Made by a program: the position numbers and the translations under genes. A DNA stretch of 64,000 nucleotides from NCBI GenBank assembly GCA_900468805.1, contig UEIF01000014.1, positions 88,865-152,864 of the forward strand. The letters run 5' to 3'. The DNA is from Hyphomicrobiales bacterium. Its GTDB lineage: Bacteria > Pseudomonadota > Alphaproteobacteria > Rhizobiales > Rhizobiaceae. The first letter of the stretch is position 1, and each line of letters begins with the position of its first letter. Below are positions 19,080 through 28,250 of this stretch, piece by piece. The notes below the pieces were generated by a model. That model saw only the letters and a program-made list of their open reading frames with translations. It ran no database searches and had not been told where the DNA came from.

Positions 19080-20177
19080 ATGTCGCACAATACATTCGGT
19101 CATCTCTTCCGTGTAACCACCTGGGGCGAAAGCCACGGGCCAGCGCTCGGCGCCGTCGTCGACGGCTGCCCTCCGGGGCTGCGCTTCAAACTCGAGGACC
19201 TGCAAGTCTGGCTCGATAAGCGCAAGCCCGGCCAGAGCCGCTTCGTGACCCAGCGGCGCGAAGACGACCTAGTGAAGGTTCTCTCCGGCGTGATGATGGA
19301 CGCCGACGGAGAGACGATGATCACCACCGGCACGCCGATTTCCATGCAGATCGAAAATACCGACCAGCGTTCCAAGGACTATGGCGAGATCGCCCGGCAG
19401 TATCGCCCGGGCCATGCCGACTTCAGCTATGACGTGAAATACGGCATCCGCGACTATCGCGGCGGCGGTCGTTCCTCGGCGCGCGAAACCGCTGCCCGCG
19501 TTGCAGCCGGCGGCATTGCCCGGCTCGTCGTACCCGGCGTGTCCGTCCGTGGCGCGCTGGTGCAGATCGGCAAGCACAAGATCAACCGCGCCAACTGGGA
19601 CTGGGATCAGGTCGGGCAGAACCCGTTCTTCTCTCCCGATGCCGAGATCGTACCCGTCTGGGAAGAGTATCTCGACGGCATCCGCAAGGCGGGCTCCTCC
19701 ATCGGCGCCGTCATCGAAGTGATCGCAGAAGGCGTTCCGGCGGGCCTCGGTGCGCCCATCTATAGCAAGCTCGACCAGGATATCGCTTCGTTGCTGATGT
19801 CGATCAACGCTGTCAAGGGCGTGGAGATCGGCAATGGTTTTGCCGCCGCAGAGACGAGCGGCGAAGACAATGCCGACGAGATGCGGATGGGCAATGACGG
19901 CACGCCGATCTTCCTGTCCAACAATGCCGGCGGTATTCTCGGCGGCATTTCGACCGGCCAGCCGGTCGTCGCCCGCTTTGCCGTCAAGCCCACCTCTTCC
20001 ATTCTCACCGAACGGCAGTCGATCGATGCCGACGGCAAGAATGTCGATATTCGCACCAAGGGCCGTCATGACCCCTGCGTCGGCATTCGCGCCGTGCCGA
20101 TCGGCGAGGCGATGATTGCCTGCGCCATTGCCGACCATTATCTTCGCGACCGCGGCCAGACCGGCCGGCTGAAATAG
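19080..20177 (+). CDS. aroC: Chorismate synthase
   Basis: FMN-dependent lyase that converts EPSP to chorismate, the last common step of aromatic amino acid synthesis. The 365-residue protein shows the family signatures [20 protein letters not shown] at the N-terminus, the central [20 protein letters not shown] block, and the C-terminal [18 protein letters not shown]. Length is normal. It precedes ribB by 10 bases, so both are likely in one transcript. Confidence 0.97.
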   Translation: MSHNTFGHLFRVTTWGESHGPALGAVVDGCPPGLRFKLEDLQVWLDKRKPGQSRFVTQRREDDLVKVLSGVMMDADGETMITTGTPISMQIENTDQRSKDYGEIARQYRPGHADFSYDVKYGIRDYRGGGRSSARETAARVAAGGIARLVVPGVSVRGALVQIGKHKINRANWDWDQVGQNPFFSPDAEIVPVWEEYLDGIRKAGSSIGAVIEVIAEGVPAGLGAPIYSKLDQDIASLLMSINAVKGVEIGNGFAAAETSGEDNADEMRMGNDGTPIFLSNNAGGILGGISTGQPVVARFAVKPTSSILTERQSIDADGKNVDIRTKGRHDPCVGIRAVPIGEAMIACAIADHYLRDRGQTGRLK

Positions 20178-20187
20178 GAATTGTCCC

Positions 20188-21291
20188 ATGTCTTATGACC
20201 AGAAGCGCGTCGTTGACGCTATCCGGGCTTTCGAAGCCGGCGAGATCGTCGTCGTCATGGACGACAATGACCGTGAAAACGAAGGCGACCTGATCGTCGC
20301 TGCCGTGCATGCGACGCCCGAAAAGATGGCCTTCATCGTGCGCCACACGTCAGGGATCGTCTGCGCGCCGATGCCGAAAGAGGAAGCCAAGCGGCTGAAC
20401 CTCAACGCCATGGTGGCGGAAAACGATTCCGCCCATACGACCGCCTTCACGGTTTCCGTCGATTTCAAGCACGGTACGACGACGGGCATCTCCGCCGACG
20501 ACCGCACGCTGACGGTACGCAACCTTGCGAACCCGAATGTCGGTGCGTCGGATTTCGTGCGTCCCGGCCACATCTTCCCGCTGGTCTCCCGCGAAGGCGG
20601 CGTGCTGATGCGTTCCGGCCATACGGAGGCTGCTGTCGATCTCTGCAAGCTTGCCGGGCTGCCGCCAATCGGTGTTATCAGTGAACTCGTCAATGACGAC
20701 GGCACGGTGACGCGCGGCCCGCAGGTGGTGGATTTCGCCGGACAGCACGGGCTGAAACTCCTCTCGGTCGCTGACCTCATCGCCTATCGCCAGCGCAAGG
20801 AAACGCTGATCGAGCTCGGCTCTAGCTTCGATATCGAAACTCCGTTCGGCAAGGCCAAGGCGCACACCTACGCCCTGCCCTGGGACCCGATGCAGCATCT
20901 CGCCGTCGTCTTCGGCGACATCCGTGATGGCGTCGATATTCCAGTGCGCCTGCATCCGGAAAACGTCGCGGATGACCTTTTCGGCAAACGCAAGCCGGTC
21001 GATTTCTACATGCAGAAGATTGCCGAACAGGGGCGTGGCGTCATCGTCTACCTGCGTGAAGGCTCGGTTGGCGTCGGCCATTACGACAACGGCCGCAAGG
21101 CCCGCAGCCAGGGTCGCGAGGCACACGCCGAAGCGCAGACACGCGACAATGAATGGCTGGAAATCGGCCTCGGCGCCCAGATCCTTAAGGATCTTGGTGT
21201 CAGCTCGATCACGCTGATGACCAGCCGCGAACGGCACTATGTCGGCCTGGAAGGATTCGGGATCAAGATTTCGAAGACAGAGATCTGCTGA
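20188..21291 (+). CDS. ribB: 3,4-dihydroxy-2-butanone 4-phosphate synthase with a degenerate GTP cyclohydrolase II-like domain (RibBX type)
   Basis: The N-terminal half (about residues 1-205) is a DHBP synthase of riboflavin synthesis, with the acidic motif DDNDRENEGD and MRSGHTEAAVDLCKLAGLPP. The C-terminal half (about 206-367) aligns with GTP cyclohydrolase II in layout (IPVRLHPENVADDLFG), but the zinc-binding cysteines expected after the VRxHSEC-type block are absent. GTP cyclohydrolase activity is therefore unlikely. This layout fits the RibBX variants described in Proteobacteria. No FMN riboswitch precedes it; it follows aroC by only 10 bases, with AGGAA as ribosome site. Confidence 0.92.
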   Translation: MSYDQKRVVDAIRAFEAGEIVVVMDDNDRENEGDLIVAAVHATPEKMAFIVRHTSGIVCAPMPKEEAKRLNLNAMVAENDSAHTTAFTVSVDFKHGTTTGISADDRTLTVRNLANPNVGASDFVRPGHIFPLVSREGGVLMRSGHTEAAVDLCKLAGLPPIGVISELVNDDGTVTRGPQVVDFAGQHGLKLLSVADLIAYRQRKETLIELGSSFDIETPFGKAKAHTYALPWDPMQHLAVVFGDIRDGVDIPVRLHPENVADDLFGKRKPVDFYMQKIAEQGRGVIVYLREGSVGVGHYDNGRKARSQGREAHAEAQTRDNEWLEIGLGAQILKDLGVSSITLMTSRERHYVGLEGFGIKISKTEIC

Positions 21292-21295
21292 TTGC

Positions 21296-21319
21296 TCCTT
21301 CTCCCTAAGGGGAGAAGGA
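21296..21319. terminator. Bidirectional terminator between ribB and the YcaQ-like gene
   Basis: A perfect 10-base-pair stem (TCCTTCTCCC and GGGAGAAGGA, loop TAAG) lies between the convergent stop codons, 5 bases after the ribB stop and 2 bases from the stop of the leftward gene. It should end transcripts from both sides. Confidence 0.7.
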
Positions 21320-21320
21320 A

Positions 21321-22511
21321 TTATCCCTTCCAGCCGTCCAGATAGACGACTTTTTCCACGCTGGCGAAGCGCGCCAGGCGCTCGAGCTCCGCTTCCAGCT
21401 TTTCCAGCCGCCCCGCAGATGCCTTCACGCGTGGTTCCAGCCACAGCCGCTTAACATCCAGCGTGCCCTTCTTCCTGTCGGCCTTCATGTCGATGCGGCC
21501 GATAAGCCTGTCGCCTTCCAAAAGCGGGAAAACGTAATAGCCGTACTCCCGCTTCGGCTCGGGCACGAAGATCTCGATGCGATAGAAGAAACCGAACAGG
21601 CGCTCTGTCCGGTTCCTGTCCCTGATCATCGGATCAAAAGGGCTGAGCACCCGGATTCGTGCTGGTGCCTCTGGGTAAGTATCTGTTGTATGTATGAAAT
21701 CTGTGAACGCCCATGAGGAACGTGGCTTGCCGCCGAGAGCCGGTTCGATCAGCACTTCAATCAATTCGTCTCGGTGTTCGCTTACCCAGCCTTTCGCCTC
21801 TTCCGGCGAGAGCAGATCCCAGAAGGCGGCAATTTCCCCATGGGTGGCAAAGCCTAAACGAGTGAGCGCGCTGCGGCAGGCCCAGTCGACGAAATCCTCG
21901 CGGCTGACCTCAGGCTCGTGGAACTCGGCGGGGATGACGCGCTCGACAAGATCATAGATCTTCTGGAAGTTGGAGCGGCCGGCGATGGCGAATTTGCCGG
22001 TACGCCAGAAATATTCGAGCGCCGTCTTGTTCGGGTGCCAGTTCCACCAGCCACCGGAGACGTGACCATCCGCCTTCATGTCGCGCGCCAGGATTGCCCC
22101 GTCCTTCACCACCCGCTCATAGGTTTCCTCGAAGGAGGCCTCGAAGCCCTCGCCACGCCATTTGCGCCAGCGTTCGACGATCGCCACTTCTTCGTCGCGA
22201 AATTTATGCTTCCAGTATTTGAAGAAGGTGCTCGGCAGGATGGAAGCATCATGCGTCCAGTGCTCGAAGAGAGCGCCTTCCTTCTCCAGGAGCGCGGTCA
22301 AATGTTCACGTCGGTATGTCTGATTGCGTGAGAAGAGGATCTGGTGGTGGGCGCGCTCCACCGTCTGGATGCTGTCCACCTGCACGAAGCCGAGATCGTG
22401 AATGAGTTCCAGCAGGCCGGCCTTGGTCAGCGCGCGGTTCGGAGGCGCACTCAACCCCTGCTTAGCGAGGAAGATACGGCGGGCATCGGAATTGGACAGC
22501 AGATTCGTCAT
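21321..22511 (-). CDS. YcaQ/AlkX-like winged-helix DNA glycosylase
   Basis: A 396-residue protein of the winged-helix DNA-binding family (HTH_42) that includes E. coli YcaQ and AlkZ, glycosylases that unhook alkylated bases and interstrand crosslinks. The catalytic motif region is VQVDSIQTVERAHHQILFSR, with the Q-x-D form (Q44, D46) typical of YcaQ rather than the Q-x-Q of AlkZ. Other conserved parts are SPFDPMIRDRNRTERLFGF and the aromatic-rich VPEPKREYGYYVFPLL. It lies alone, convergent with ribB and divergent from bioM. Confidence 0.8.
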   Translation of the reverse strand: MTNLLSNSDARRIFLAKQGLSAPPNRALTKAGLLELIHDLGFVQVDSIQTVERAHHQILFSRNQTYRREHLTALLEKEGALFEHWTHDASILPSTFFKYWKHKFRDEEVAIVERWRKWRGEGFEASFEETYERVVKDGAILARDMKADGHVSGGWWNWHPNKTALEYFWRTGKFAIAGRSNFQKIYDLVERVIPAEFHEPEVSREDFVDWACRSALTRLGFATHGEIAAFWDLLSPEEAKGWVSEHRDELIEVLIEPALGGKPRSSWAFTDFIHTTDTYPEAPARIRVLSPFDPMIRDRNRTERLFGFFYRIEIFVPEPKREYGYYVFPLLEGDRLIGRIDMKADRKKGTLDVKRLWLEPRVKASAGRLEKLEAELERLARFASVEKVVYLDGWKG

Positions 22512-22636
22512 GCAGCGATCATAGCGCGGAAAATCTTCCTAGCTACCCGATACCATATTCGAGCCAACTTGATTTTGATCCTTTATCGGACGGCCGCTGC
22601 CTTATAGAAGCAGGAATTCAAACAAGGGGACCATAC

Positions 22637-23311
22637 TTGGATATTCGTTTCGAGAGCGCTGGCGCCAGTTTCGGAGCAAGGGTCGCGGTCGAGCCACTCA
22701 CACTCACTCTTACCGAAAACCGGCTGGGCGTCATCGGCCTCAACGGTTCGGGCAAGACGACCTTCGCACGGATGATCAACGGGCTTATGAAACCGACCAC
22801 TGGCAAGGTCCTGGTCAACGGGCGCGACACACTTCATGAAAAGACGGCGCTTGCCGATGTCGGCTTCATCTTCCAGTCGCCGCAAAACCAGATCATCCTG
22901 CCTATCGTCAAGGACGATATTGCCTTCGGACTCAAGGGCCGCGGATTTACGAAAGCGGAGATAGAGAGAAAGGTCGAGCTCGTTCTCGCCCGCTTCAACG
23001 CCGAGGAACTGGCCGTTCGCCGTGCTCACGAGCTTTCGGGTGGCGAGTTGCAGCTGGCAGCCCTCTGCTCGGTGCTGGCGACCGGACCCAATATCCTGAT
23101 CCTCGACGAGCCGACCAATCAGCTCGACCTGCGCAACCGGGCACTCGTGCAGAAGACCATCGACGGGCTGGAAGAGAATGTCCTCGTCATCACCCATGAT
23201 CTCGAATTGATATCAGGTTTCGAGCGAGTGCTTCTGTTCCACGAAGGCAAATTGGCGGCCGATGCGCCGGCGGCCGATGCGATCGCCCTCTACAGGGAGC
23301 TCGCAGCCTGA
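22637..23311 (+). CDS. bioM: Biotin ECF transporter ATPase BioM
   Basis: ATP-binding subunit of the energy-coupling-factor biotin importer. The 224-residue protein has Walker A (GLNGSGKTT, residues 34-42), Q-loop (FQSPQNQIILP), the ABC signature LSGGELQ, Walker B (ILILDEPTNQLD) and the switch histidine (ITHDLE). The start is a TTG at 22637, with AAGGGGA six bases upstream. Its stop overlaps the bioN start by one base (TGATG). The short length and following EcfT and BioY genes identify the bioMNY operon as known in Rhizobium. Confidence 0.93.
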   Translation: MDIRFESAGASFGARVAVEPLTLTLTENRLGVIGLNGSGKTTFARMINGLMKPTTGKVLVNGRDTLHEKTALADVGFIFQSPQNQIILPIVKDDIAFGLKGRGFTKAEIERKVELVLARFNAEELAVRRAHELSGGELQLAALCSVLATGPNILILDEPTNQLDLRNRALVQKTIDGLEENVLVITHDLELISGFERVLLFHEGKLAADAPAADAIALYRELAA

Positions 23312-23919
23312 TGCAGTCGCTTTATGTCGAAGGCAACAGTGCCCTGCACCGGCTTTCGCCGCGGGCAAAGATCTTCTCACTCTTCCTGCTTGGCTTTGTG
23401 CTCTTCATCGGGGACAATCTTCCGCTGCTTGCCATCGTCACCCTGCTGACCGCACTTATCTATCGCAGCATCGGCCTGCCGCTGAAGGAATCGGTCCTCC
23501 GGCTGCGGCCGATCTTCCTGACGATTGCGGTCGTGGCGCTCTTTACCCTCATCGTCAATCCCTGGCATGACGCGCTGGCGACACTCTTGAGATTGACGGC
23601 GCTGATGCTGTTTGCCGCCGCCGTGACCGCGACGACAACAATCACCCAGTTCATGGATGAGATAACCGCTCTTGCCCGGCCGCTGGAACGAACCGGCTGG
23701 GTGAAGGCGGACGATATTGGCCTCGCGGTCGGGCTCGTGCTGCGCTTCGTGCCCGAGATTATCAATCGCTACCACGCGATCAGCGAGGCGCACGCGGCAC
23801 GCGGACTGAAAGTCCGGCCGACGACGATCCTGACCCCGCTCATCATTTTGACGCTACGGGATGCGGATAACATTGCAGCGGCGATTGACGCGCGCGGCAT
23901 TCGGCGGCATGTCAGTTAA
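23311..23919 (+). CDS. bioN: Biotin ECF transporter transmembrane subunit BioN
   Basis: EcfT-type transmembrane coupling protein of 202 residues with several hydrophobic helices (ILFSLFLLGFVLFIGDNL-type segments) and the cytoplasmic coupling signatures AHAARGLKV and IDARGI that contact the ATPase. It overlaps bioM by one base and precedes bioY by 23 bases. The substrate specificity comes from BioY. Confidence 0.92.
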   Translation: MQSLYVEGNSALHRLSPRAKIFSLFLLGFVLFIGDNLPLLAIVTLLTALIYRSIGLPLKESVLRLRPIFLTIAVVALFTLIVNPWHDALATLLRLTALMLFAAAVTATTTITQFMDEITALARPLERTGWVKADDIGLAVGLVLRFVPEIINRYHAISEAHAARGLKVRPTTILTPLIILTLRDADNIAAAIDARGIRRHVS

Positions 23920-23942
23920 CGATTTATGAATTGGAGATCACG

Positions 23943-24506
23943 ATGAGCACACGCGACCTCGTTCTTGCCGCTCTTTTTGCCGCTGTTATCGTGGCTCTCG
24001 GTCTGCTGCCGCCCATCTATCTCGGCTTCATTCCGGTGCCGATCACCGCGCAATCGCTGGGCGTCATGATGGCAGGCGTCGTGCTTGGTGCAAGACGCGC
24101 CACGATTTCCGTGCTGATTGTGCTGCTGCTTGTTGCAATGACACTACCGGTGCTTTCGGGCGGCCGTGGCGGATATGCCGCCTTCGTGGCTCCGACATCA
24201 GGCTTCCTGTTCGGCTGGGTCTTTGCCGCTTTCGTGACGGGCTTCCTCAGCGAGCGTCTGGTTCATGGCAACCAGTCCGGCCTCGTGCAGACGGTCAGCT
24301 TCTTCCTCGCCGCCATGATCGGCGGCATCGTCGTGCTCTATGCTTTCGGCATCGCCTATCTGGCTTTTGCTGCCAATATCGGTCTGCAGCAGGCCTTTAT
24401 CGGCAGCATGGTCTTCATTCCGGGCGACGTCATCAAGGCCTTTGTCGCAGCGCTCGTCGGCCGGGCCGTCATGGTCGGCTATCCGCTGCTGCCGATCCGT
24501 ATCTAA
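23943..24506 (+). CDS. bioY: Biotin transporter substrate-binding subunit BioY
   Basis: Membrane S-component that binds biotin, 187 residues with six hydrophobic segments. The family pattern GLLPPIYLGFIPVPITAQSL followed by GARRATISVLIVLLLV and GRGGYAAFVAPTSGFLFGW is clear. I chose the ATG at 23943 with GGAG six bases upstream, rather than the TTG that overlaps that site. It closes the bioMNY operon, and its stop overlaps the stop of the convergent thioesterase gene by three bases. Confidence 0.93.
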   Translation: MSTRDLVLAALFAAVIVALGLLPPIYLGFIPVPITAQSLGVMMAGVVLGARRATISVLIVLLLVAMTLPVLSGGRGGYAAFVAPTSGFLFGWVFAAFVTGFLSERLVHGNQSGLVQTVSFFLAAMIGGIVVLYAFGIAYLAFAANIGLQQAFIGSMVFIPGDVIKAFVAALVGRAVMVGYPLLPIRI

Positions 24507-24904
24507 TCGAGAAAACTATAGAGCCAGTCGCGGGTCTCTTCGGGGAGTGCGGCGGGCGAACCATCGTCGCTGGTGCGCGCCTGCCAGATGATCTCTACCT
24601 CGGCGACACGCTCGTCCTCAATCTCGAAGGAGATGAGAAAGCCGATGGAACGTACGCCGATCTTGTCGACGCCAGCGATGAAGGTCACCGTCTCGTGATA
24701 GCGCAGCGGGCGATGAAGGATGCAGGAAACCTTGCTGGCAGTATAGACGGGCTCGTCTTCCACTGTTGGCCTCGACGACCAGAAGCTCGCAAGTACGGAT
24801 TCGGCATAGGAAATATAGGAGGCCAGAAACATCTGGCCGTTCATGTCCACATCACGAAACGGTACGCGCAATTCCACCATGTCCGGGCGGTTCGTCTTAC
24901 TCAT
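24503..24904 (-). CDS. Acyl-CoA thioesterase-like hotdog protein (4HBT family)
   Basis: A 133-residue hotdog-fold protein of the YbgC/4-hydroxybenzoyl-CoA thioesterase type. The active-site region is PFRDVDMNGQMFLASYISYAE, where the D-x-D-x-N-G pattern replaces the usual D-x-D-x-x-G-H; the histidine found in many YbgC proteins is a glutamine here. Thioester hydrolysis is therefore likely but not certain. It converges on bioY with overlapping stop codons and is divergent from the deacetylase-family gene. Confidence 0.8.
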   Translation of the reverse strand: MSKTNRPDMVELRVPFRDVDMNGQMFLASYISYAESVLASFWSSRPTVEDEPVYTASKVSCILHRPLRYHETVTFIAGVDKIGVRSIGFLISFEIEDERVAEVEIIWQARTSDDGSPAALPEETRDWLYSFLD

Positions 24905-25090
24905 TTACAGGTCTGCCTTGCAGGTTATCACCATGACCCTAGCATGGGGTCCGTCGAAGTAAACGAAACAATTAAAATAGCGTAAACGGGAGGATGCGAG
25001 CGTTAATTGCGACGATGCGGCTTGTTGAAATCGACGCGCAGCGCTCCATCTGCTGTGGATCATGACATTTGCGACCGATAGAGTGCCTGC

Positions 25091-26026
25091 ATGAGCACCC
25101 GTCTTTACGAACATCCTGTTTTTCTCGAGCACGTGACGCCGTCAGGCCATCCCGAGCGCTCCGACCGCATCCGCGCGCTCAATGTCGCGCTGGAGCATCC
25201 GAATTTCGAACGTCTCGATCGAAAGGAAGCCCCGCAGGCGAATGAAGACGCCGTACTGCTTGCCCATCCGGAGGAGCATCTGATCGCCGTCATGCGGCAG
25301 ATCCCGGAAGAGGAAGACAAGATCAACCAACTCGAAGCCGATACCTATGCCAGCCAGAAGAGCCTGCAGGCGGCTCTGACCGGCGTCGGTGGAGCGATGG
25401 CTGCTGTCGACGACGTGTTCCGGGGCAAGGCGGACAATGTGTTCGTCGCGGCGCGCCCACCGGGTCACCATGCCGAAAAGATGACGGCGATGGGCTTTTG
25501 CTTCTTCAACAATGCAGCGATCGCCGCCCGCCATGCGCAGAAGGTTCACGGCGCAGAACGCGTCGCCATCGTCGACTGGGACGTCCACCATGGCAACGGC
25601 ACGCAGGATATCTTCTGGGACGATCCCTCCGTGCTTTTCTGTTCCACCCATCAGATGCCGCTTTATCCCGGAACCGGCGCCAAGGACGAGAATGGCGCGC
25701 ATGGCACGATCGTCAATGCGCCGCTTTCACCCAATGTCGGCAGCGACCATTTCCGCGAGGCTTTCAAGTCGCGCGTGCTGCCGGCACTCAACGATTTCAG
25801 GCCCGATCTCATCATCATCTCTGCCGGTTTCGATGCGCATCACCGCGATCCGCTGGCGCAGATCAACCTGACGGGTGAGGATTTCGACTGGGCAACGGGC
25901 CGGCTTCTGGAGGTTGCCGACCGCAGCGCCAATAACCGGGTCGTCAGCCTGCTGGAAGGCGGCTATGATCTGGAAGGACTCGCCGAGTCGGCGGGTATGC
26001 ATATCCTCAGAATGATGAAGGGTTGA
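25091..26026 (+). CDS. Histone deacetylase-family amidohydrolase (AcuC/AphA type)
   Basis: A 311-residue zinc hydrolase with the arginase/deacetylase fold, expected to remove acetyl groups from lysines, polyamines or similar amides. The motifs are intact: [10 protein letters not shown] (catalytic H126 and H127), [15 protein letters not shown] (zinc ligands D164 and H166), [12 protein letters not shown] (third ligand Asp) and [11 protein letters not shown] (Tyr). The protein substrate is unknown. Its stop is two bases before the xseB start, so the genes are co-transcribed. Confidence 0.88.
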   Translation: MSTRLYEHPVFLEHVTPSGHPERSDRIRALNVALEHPNFERLDRKEAPQANEDAVLLAHPEEHLIAVMRQIPEEEDKINQLEADTYASQKSLQAALTGVGGAMAAVDDVFRGKADNVFVAARPPGHHAEKMTAMGFCFFNNAAIAARHAQKVHGAERVAIVDWDVHHGNGTQDIFWDDPSVLFCSTHQMPLYPGTGAKDENGAHGTIVNAPLSPNVGSDHFREAFKSRVLPALNDFRPDLIIISAGFDAHHRDPLAQINLTGEDFDWATGRLLEVADRSANNRVVSLLEGGYDLEGLAESAGMHILRMMKG

Positions 26027-26028
26027 GA

Positions 26029-26280
26029 ATGACTGACAGCGCCAAGCCGGAGGTTTCCGGTCTTTCCTTCGAAAAGGCGGTTGCCGAACTCGAAAGCATC
26101 GTGGCCCGCCTGGAACGCGGCGACGTGGCGCTGGATGAATCCATCGAGATCTACGAGCGCGGCGAAGCGCTGAAGAAGCATTGCGAAACGCTGCTCTCGG
26201 CCGCCGAAAACCGCATCGAGAAGATCCGCCTCGACCGCGCCGGCAAGCCGCAGGGCGTGGAGCCGCTCGACGGCGCCTGA
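26029..26280 (+). CDS. xseB: Exodeoxyribonuclease VII small subunit
   Basis: Small subunit of the single-strand exonuclease VII. The 83-residue protein is a two-helix hairpin with the family core [20 protein letters not shown] and [18 protein letters not shown] chose the ATG at 26029, which follows AAGGG; an upstream TTG would overlap the preceding stop. xseA is not in this window. It is coupled to the deacetylase-family gene and lies upstream of an SDR gene; dxs lies 2 kb further on. Confidence 0.93.
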   Translation: MTDSAKPEVSGLSFEKAVAELESIVARLERGDVALDESIEIYERGEALKKHCETLLSAAENRIEKIRLDRAGKPQGVEPLDGA

Positions 26281-26367
26281 GGCACAGCAACCATCTCTTC
26301 CAAGGCTCTTGGCTGCAAGCTTCCTGTCGATCTATGATCCCTCGACAACATCAGGGGAACAGAAGAA

Positions 26368-27135
26368 ATGACGGACAGATTGAAGGGCAAGGTCGCCATT
26401 GTCTCAGGCGGTGCTACCGGCATGGGCGGCGCGGCATCGAAGCTGTTTGCGGCTGAGGGTGCGCACGTCGCCATCATCGACCGCAATGGCGATGCAGCGG
26501 CGGAGACCGTCAACGAGATCCGCGCGGCCGGCGGCGAGGCCGATTGCTGGACGGCTGATGTTTCGGATGAAGTGGCCGTCAATGCTGCCGTGGCAGGCGT
26601 CGAGGAACGTTATGGCCCGGTTACGGTGCTCTTCAACCATGCCGGCACGATCGTCATCAAGCCGTTCCTGGAAACCACGCTGCAGGAATGGGACTGGCTG
26701 CACGCCGTCAACGTACGCTCCATGTTCCTGATGACGAAGGCGGTGCTGCCCAAGATGATCGAGGCCGGCGGCGGCTCTATCGTCTGCACCTCCTCGATCT
26801 CTGCCGTCGCGGCAACGCCGATGGAAGTGCTCTACGATACGACCAAGGGCGCAGTGCACATGTTTGCGCGCGCCATCGCGGTGGAATTCCGCGACCGCAA
26901 CATCCGCTGCAATGCCGTCTGCCCCGGCTTCATCCGTACGCCGCACGGCCTGCGCGAGGTGAAGGAATTGCAGGCGCATGGCGTGGATGTGTCCGACGCT
27001 GCGATTGCCGCGCAGCAGGGCCGGATCGGCGAGCCGGAGGATGTCGCCCGAGCCGCACTCTATCTCGCCAGCGATGAATCGCTCTTCGTCAACGGTGCCC
27101 ATCTTTTCGTCGATAACGGCTTCACCGCGATCTGA
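26368..27135 (+). CDS. Short-chain dehydrogenase/reductase
   Basis: A classical SDR of 255 residues with the NAD(P)-binding motif GGATGMGG (residues 14-21), an NHAG in place of the usual NNAG, catalytic S143, Y156 and K160 (YDTTK), and the C-terminal VNGAHLFVDNGFTAI. The Asp at the end of strand 2 (AIIDRN) favours NAD over NADP. The substrate is unknown; the family includes 3-oxoacyl-ACP reductases and sugar or alcohol dehydrogenases. It lies 87 bases after xseB. Confidence 0.85.
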   Translation: MTDRLKGKVAIVSGGATGMGGAASKLFAAEGAHVAIIDRNGDAAAETVNEIRAAGGEADCWTADVSDEVAVNAAVAGVEERYGPVTVLFNHAGTIVIKPFLETTLQEWDWLHAVNVRSMFLMTKAVLPKMIEAGGGSIVCTSSISAVAATPMEVLYDTTKGAVHMFARAIAVEFRDRNIRCNAVCPGFIRTPHGLREVKELQAHGVDVSDAAIAAQQGRIGEPEDVARAALYLASDESLFVNGAHLFVDNGFTAI

Positions 27136-27224
27136 AGGCTTCACGACGATCTCAGAAACTGGCCCTTTCGCCACAGACCGGCAGGCGCTATCTGTGGCTT
27201 AAGCCCTTGCGATCGGAGTTCGCC

Positions 27225-28148
27225 ATGTCCTTTTTCCCCGGTAAAGATCCCCTGCCCGGCGACGCCTTCGCCTGTGACGCGATCGAGAACCTGATCATTC
27301 CGCGCACCAGCGATATCGGTGGTTTCCAGGTGCGGCGCGCCCTGCCGACGCGCCAGCGCCGGCTTGTCGGGCCGTTCATCTTCTTTGACCGCATGGGGCC
27401 GGCGATCCTGAAGCCCGACGAGGCGCTGGATGTGAAGCCGCATCCGCATATCGGGCTTTCGACGGTCACCTATCTCTTCGACGGTGAAATCCGCCATCTC
27501 GACAGCCTCGGCACGGAAAAGGTCATCCGCCCCGGTGACATCAACCTGATGACGGCCGGCCGCGGCATCGTGCATTCCGAGCGCACGCCGGACAATCTGC
27601 GCGGCCATCCGCTTTCCATGTCCGGCCTCCAGACATGGCTGGCGCTGCCCGACGACAAGGAAGAAATCGATCCCTCCTTTACCCATACCGAAAAAAGCGA
27701 CATGCCGCTGATCGAGGATGGCGGCGTCACAGGCCGCGTCGTAATCGGCTCCTTCGAAGGCCTGACATCGCCGGTGAAGGCCTTCACCGATACGCTCTAT
27801 GCCGACATTTCCCTGCAGCCTGGCGCGAAATTTCCTTTCGGTGCGGCGCACGAGGAACGGGCCGTCTACGTGCTTGCGGGCGAGGTCGTCATTGCCGGCG
27901 ACAGGTTCGCGCCAGACCAGCTTCTCGTGTTCCGGCCGGGCGATGCGATCACGCTGGAAGCAGGCACTCAGGGCTGTCATCTGATGCTGTTCGGGGGTGC
28001 AGCGCTGAACTCCAAGCGCTACATATGGTGGAATTTCGTCTCCTCCTCGAAGGAGCGGATCGAGAAGGCCAAGGAGGAATGGCGCACCGGCCGCTTCGAC
28101 ATCGTCCCCGGCGACGAAGAGGAATTCGTGCCTTTGCCGGAGGGCTGA
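27225..28148 (+). CDS. Pirin family cupin protein
   Basis: A 307-residue bicupin of the pirin family. The N-terminal cupin has the metal-binding histidines in KPHPHIGLSTVTYLF and GRGIVHSERTP; the second cupin (about 180-270) contains FGAAHEERAVYVLAG. Some pirins have quercetin 2,3-dioxygenase activity, others are redox-sensing regulators; none can be chosen here. I used the ATG at 27225 with GGAG upstream. It is followed by dxs after about 100 bases. Confidence 0.85.
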   Translation: MSFFPGKDPLPGDAFACDAIENLIIPRTSDIGGFQVRRALPTRQRRLVGPFIFFDRMGPAILKPDEALDVKPHPHIGLSTVTYLFDGEIRHLDSLGTEKVIRPGDINLMTAGRGIVHSERTPDNLRGHPLSMSGLQTWLALPDDKEEIDPSFTHTEKSDMPLIEDGGVTGRVVIGSFEGLTSPVKAFTDTLYADISLQPGAKFPFGAAHEERAVYVLAGEVVIAGDRFAPDQLLVFRPGDAITLEAGTQGCHLMLFGGAALNSKRYIWWNFVSSSKERIEKAKEEWRTGRFDIVPGDEEEFVPLPEG

Positions 28149-28250
28149 AGTGCTCTAAGGTGAAAAACTTGCGGTTATGCAAATGTAGTTGTTTTGCCGC
28201 AATTCAATCGAATAAAGCAAAGCCGATCAGTCAAAGAAGAGCGCCCGCCC

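Noticed and set aside
22601..22610. Possible BioR box (CTTATAGAAG) upstream of bioM
   Set aside because: It matches the recalled TTATMKATAA consensus only on one half. No bioR gene is seen nearby, so the match is too weak.
28169..28212. TTGCGG and CCGCAA arms before dxs, considered as a thiamine riboswitch
   Set aside because: Only six base pairs with a long loop, no THI-box sequence (CTGAGA) and no terminator arrangement.
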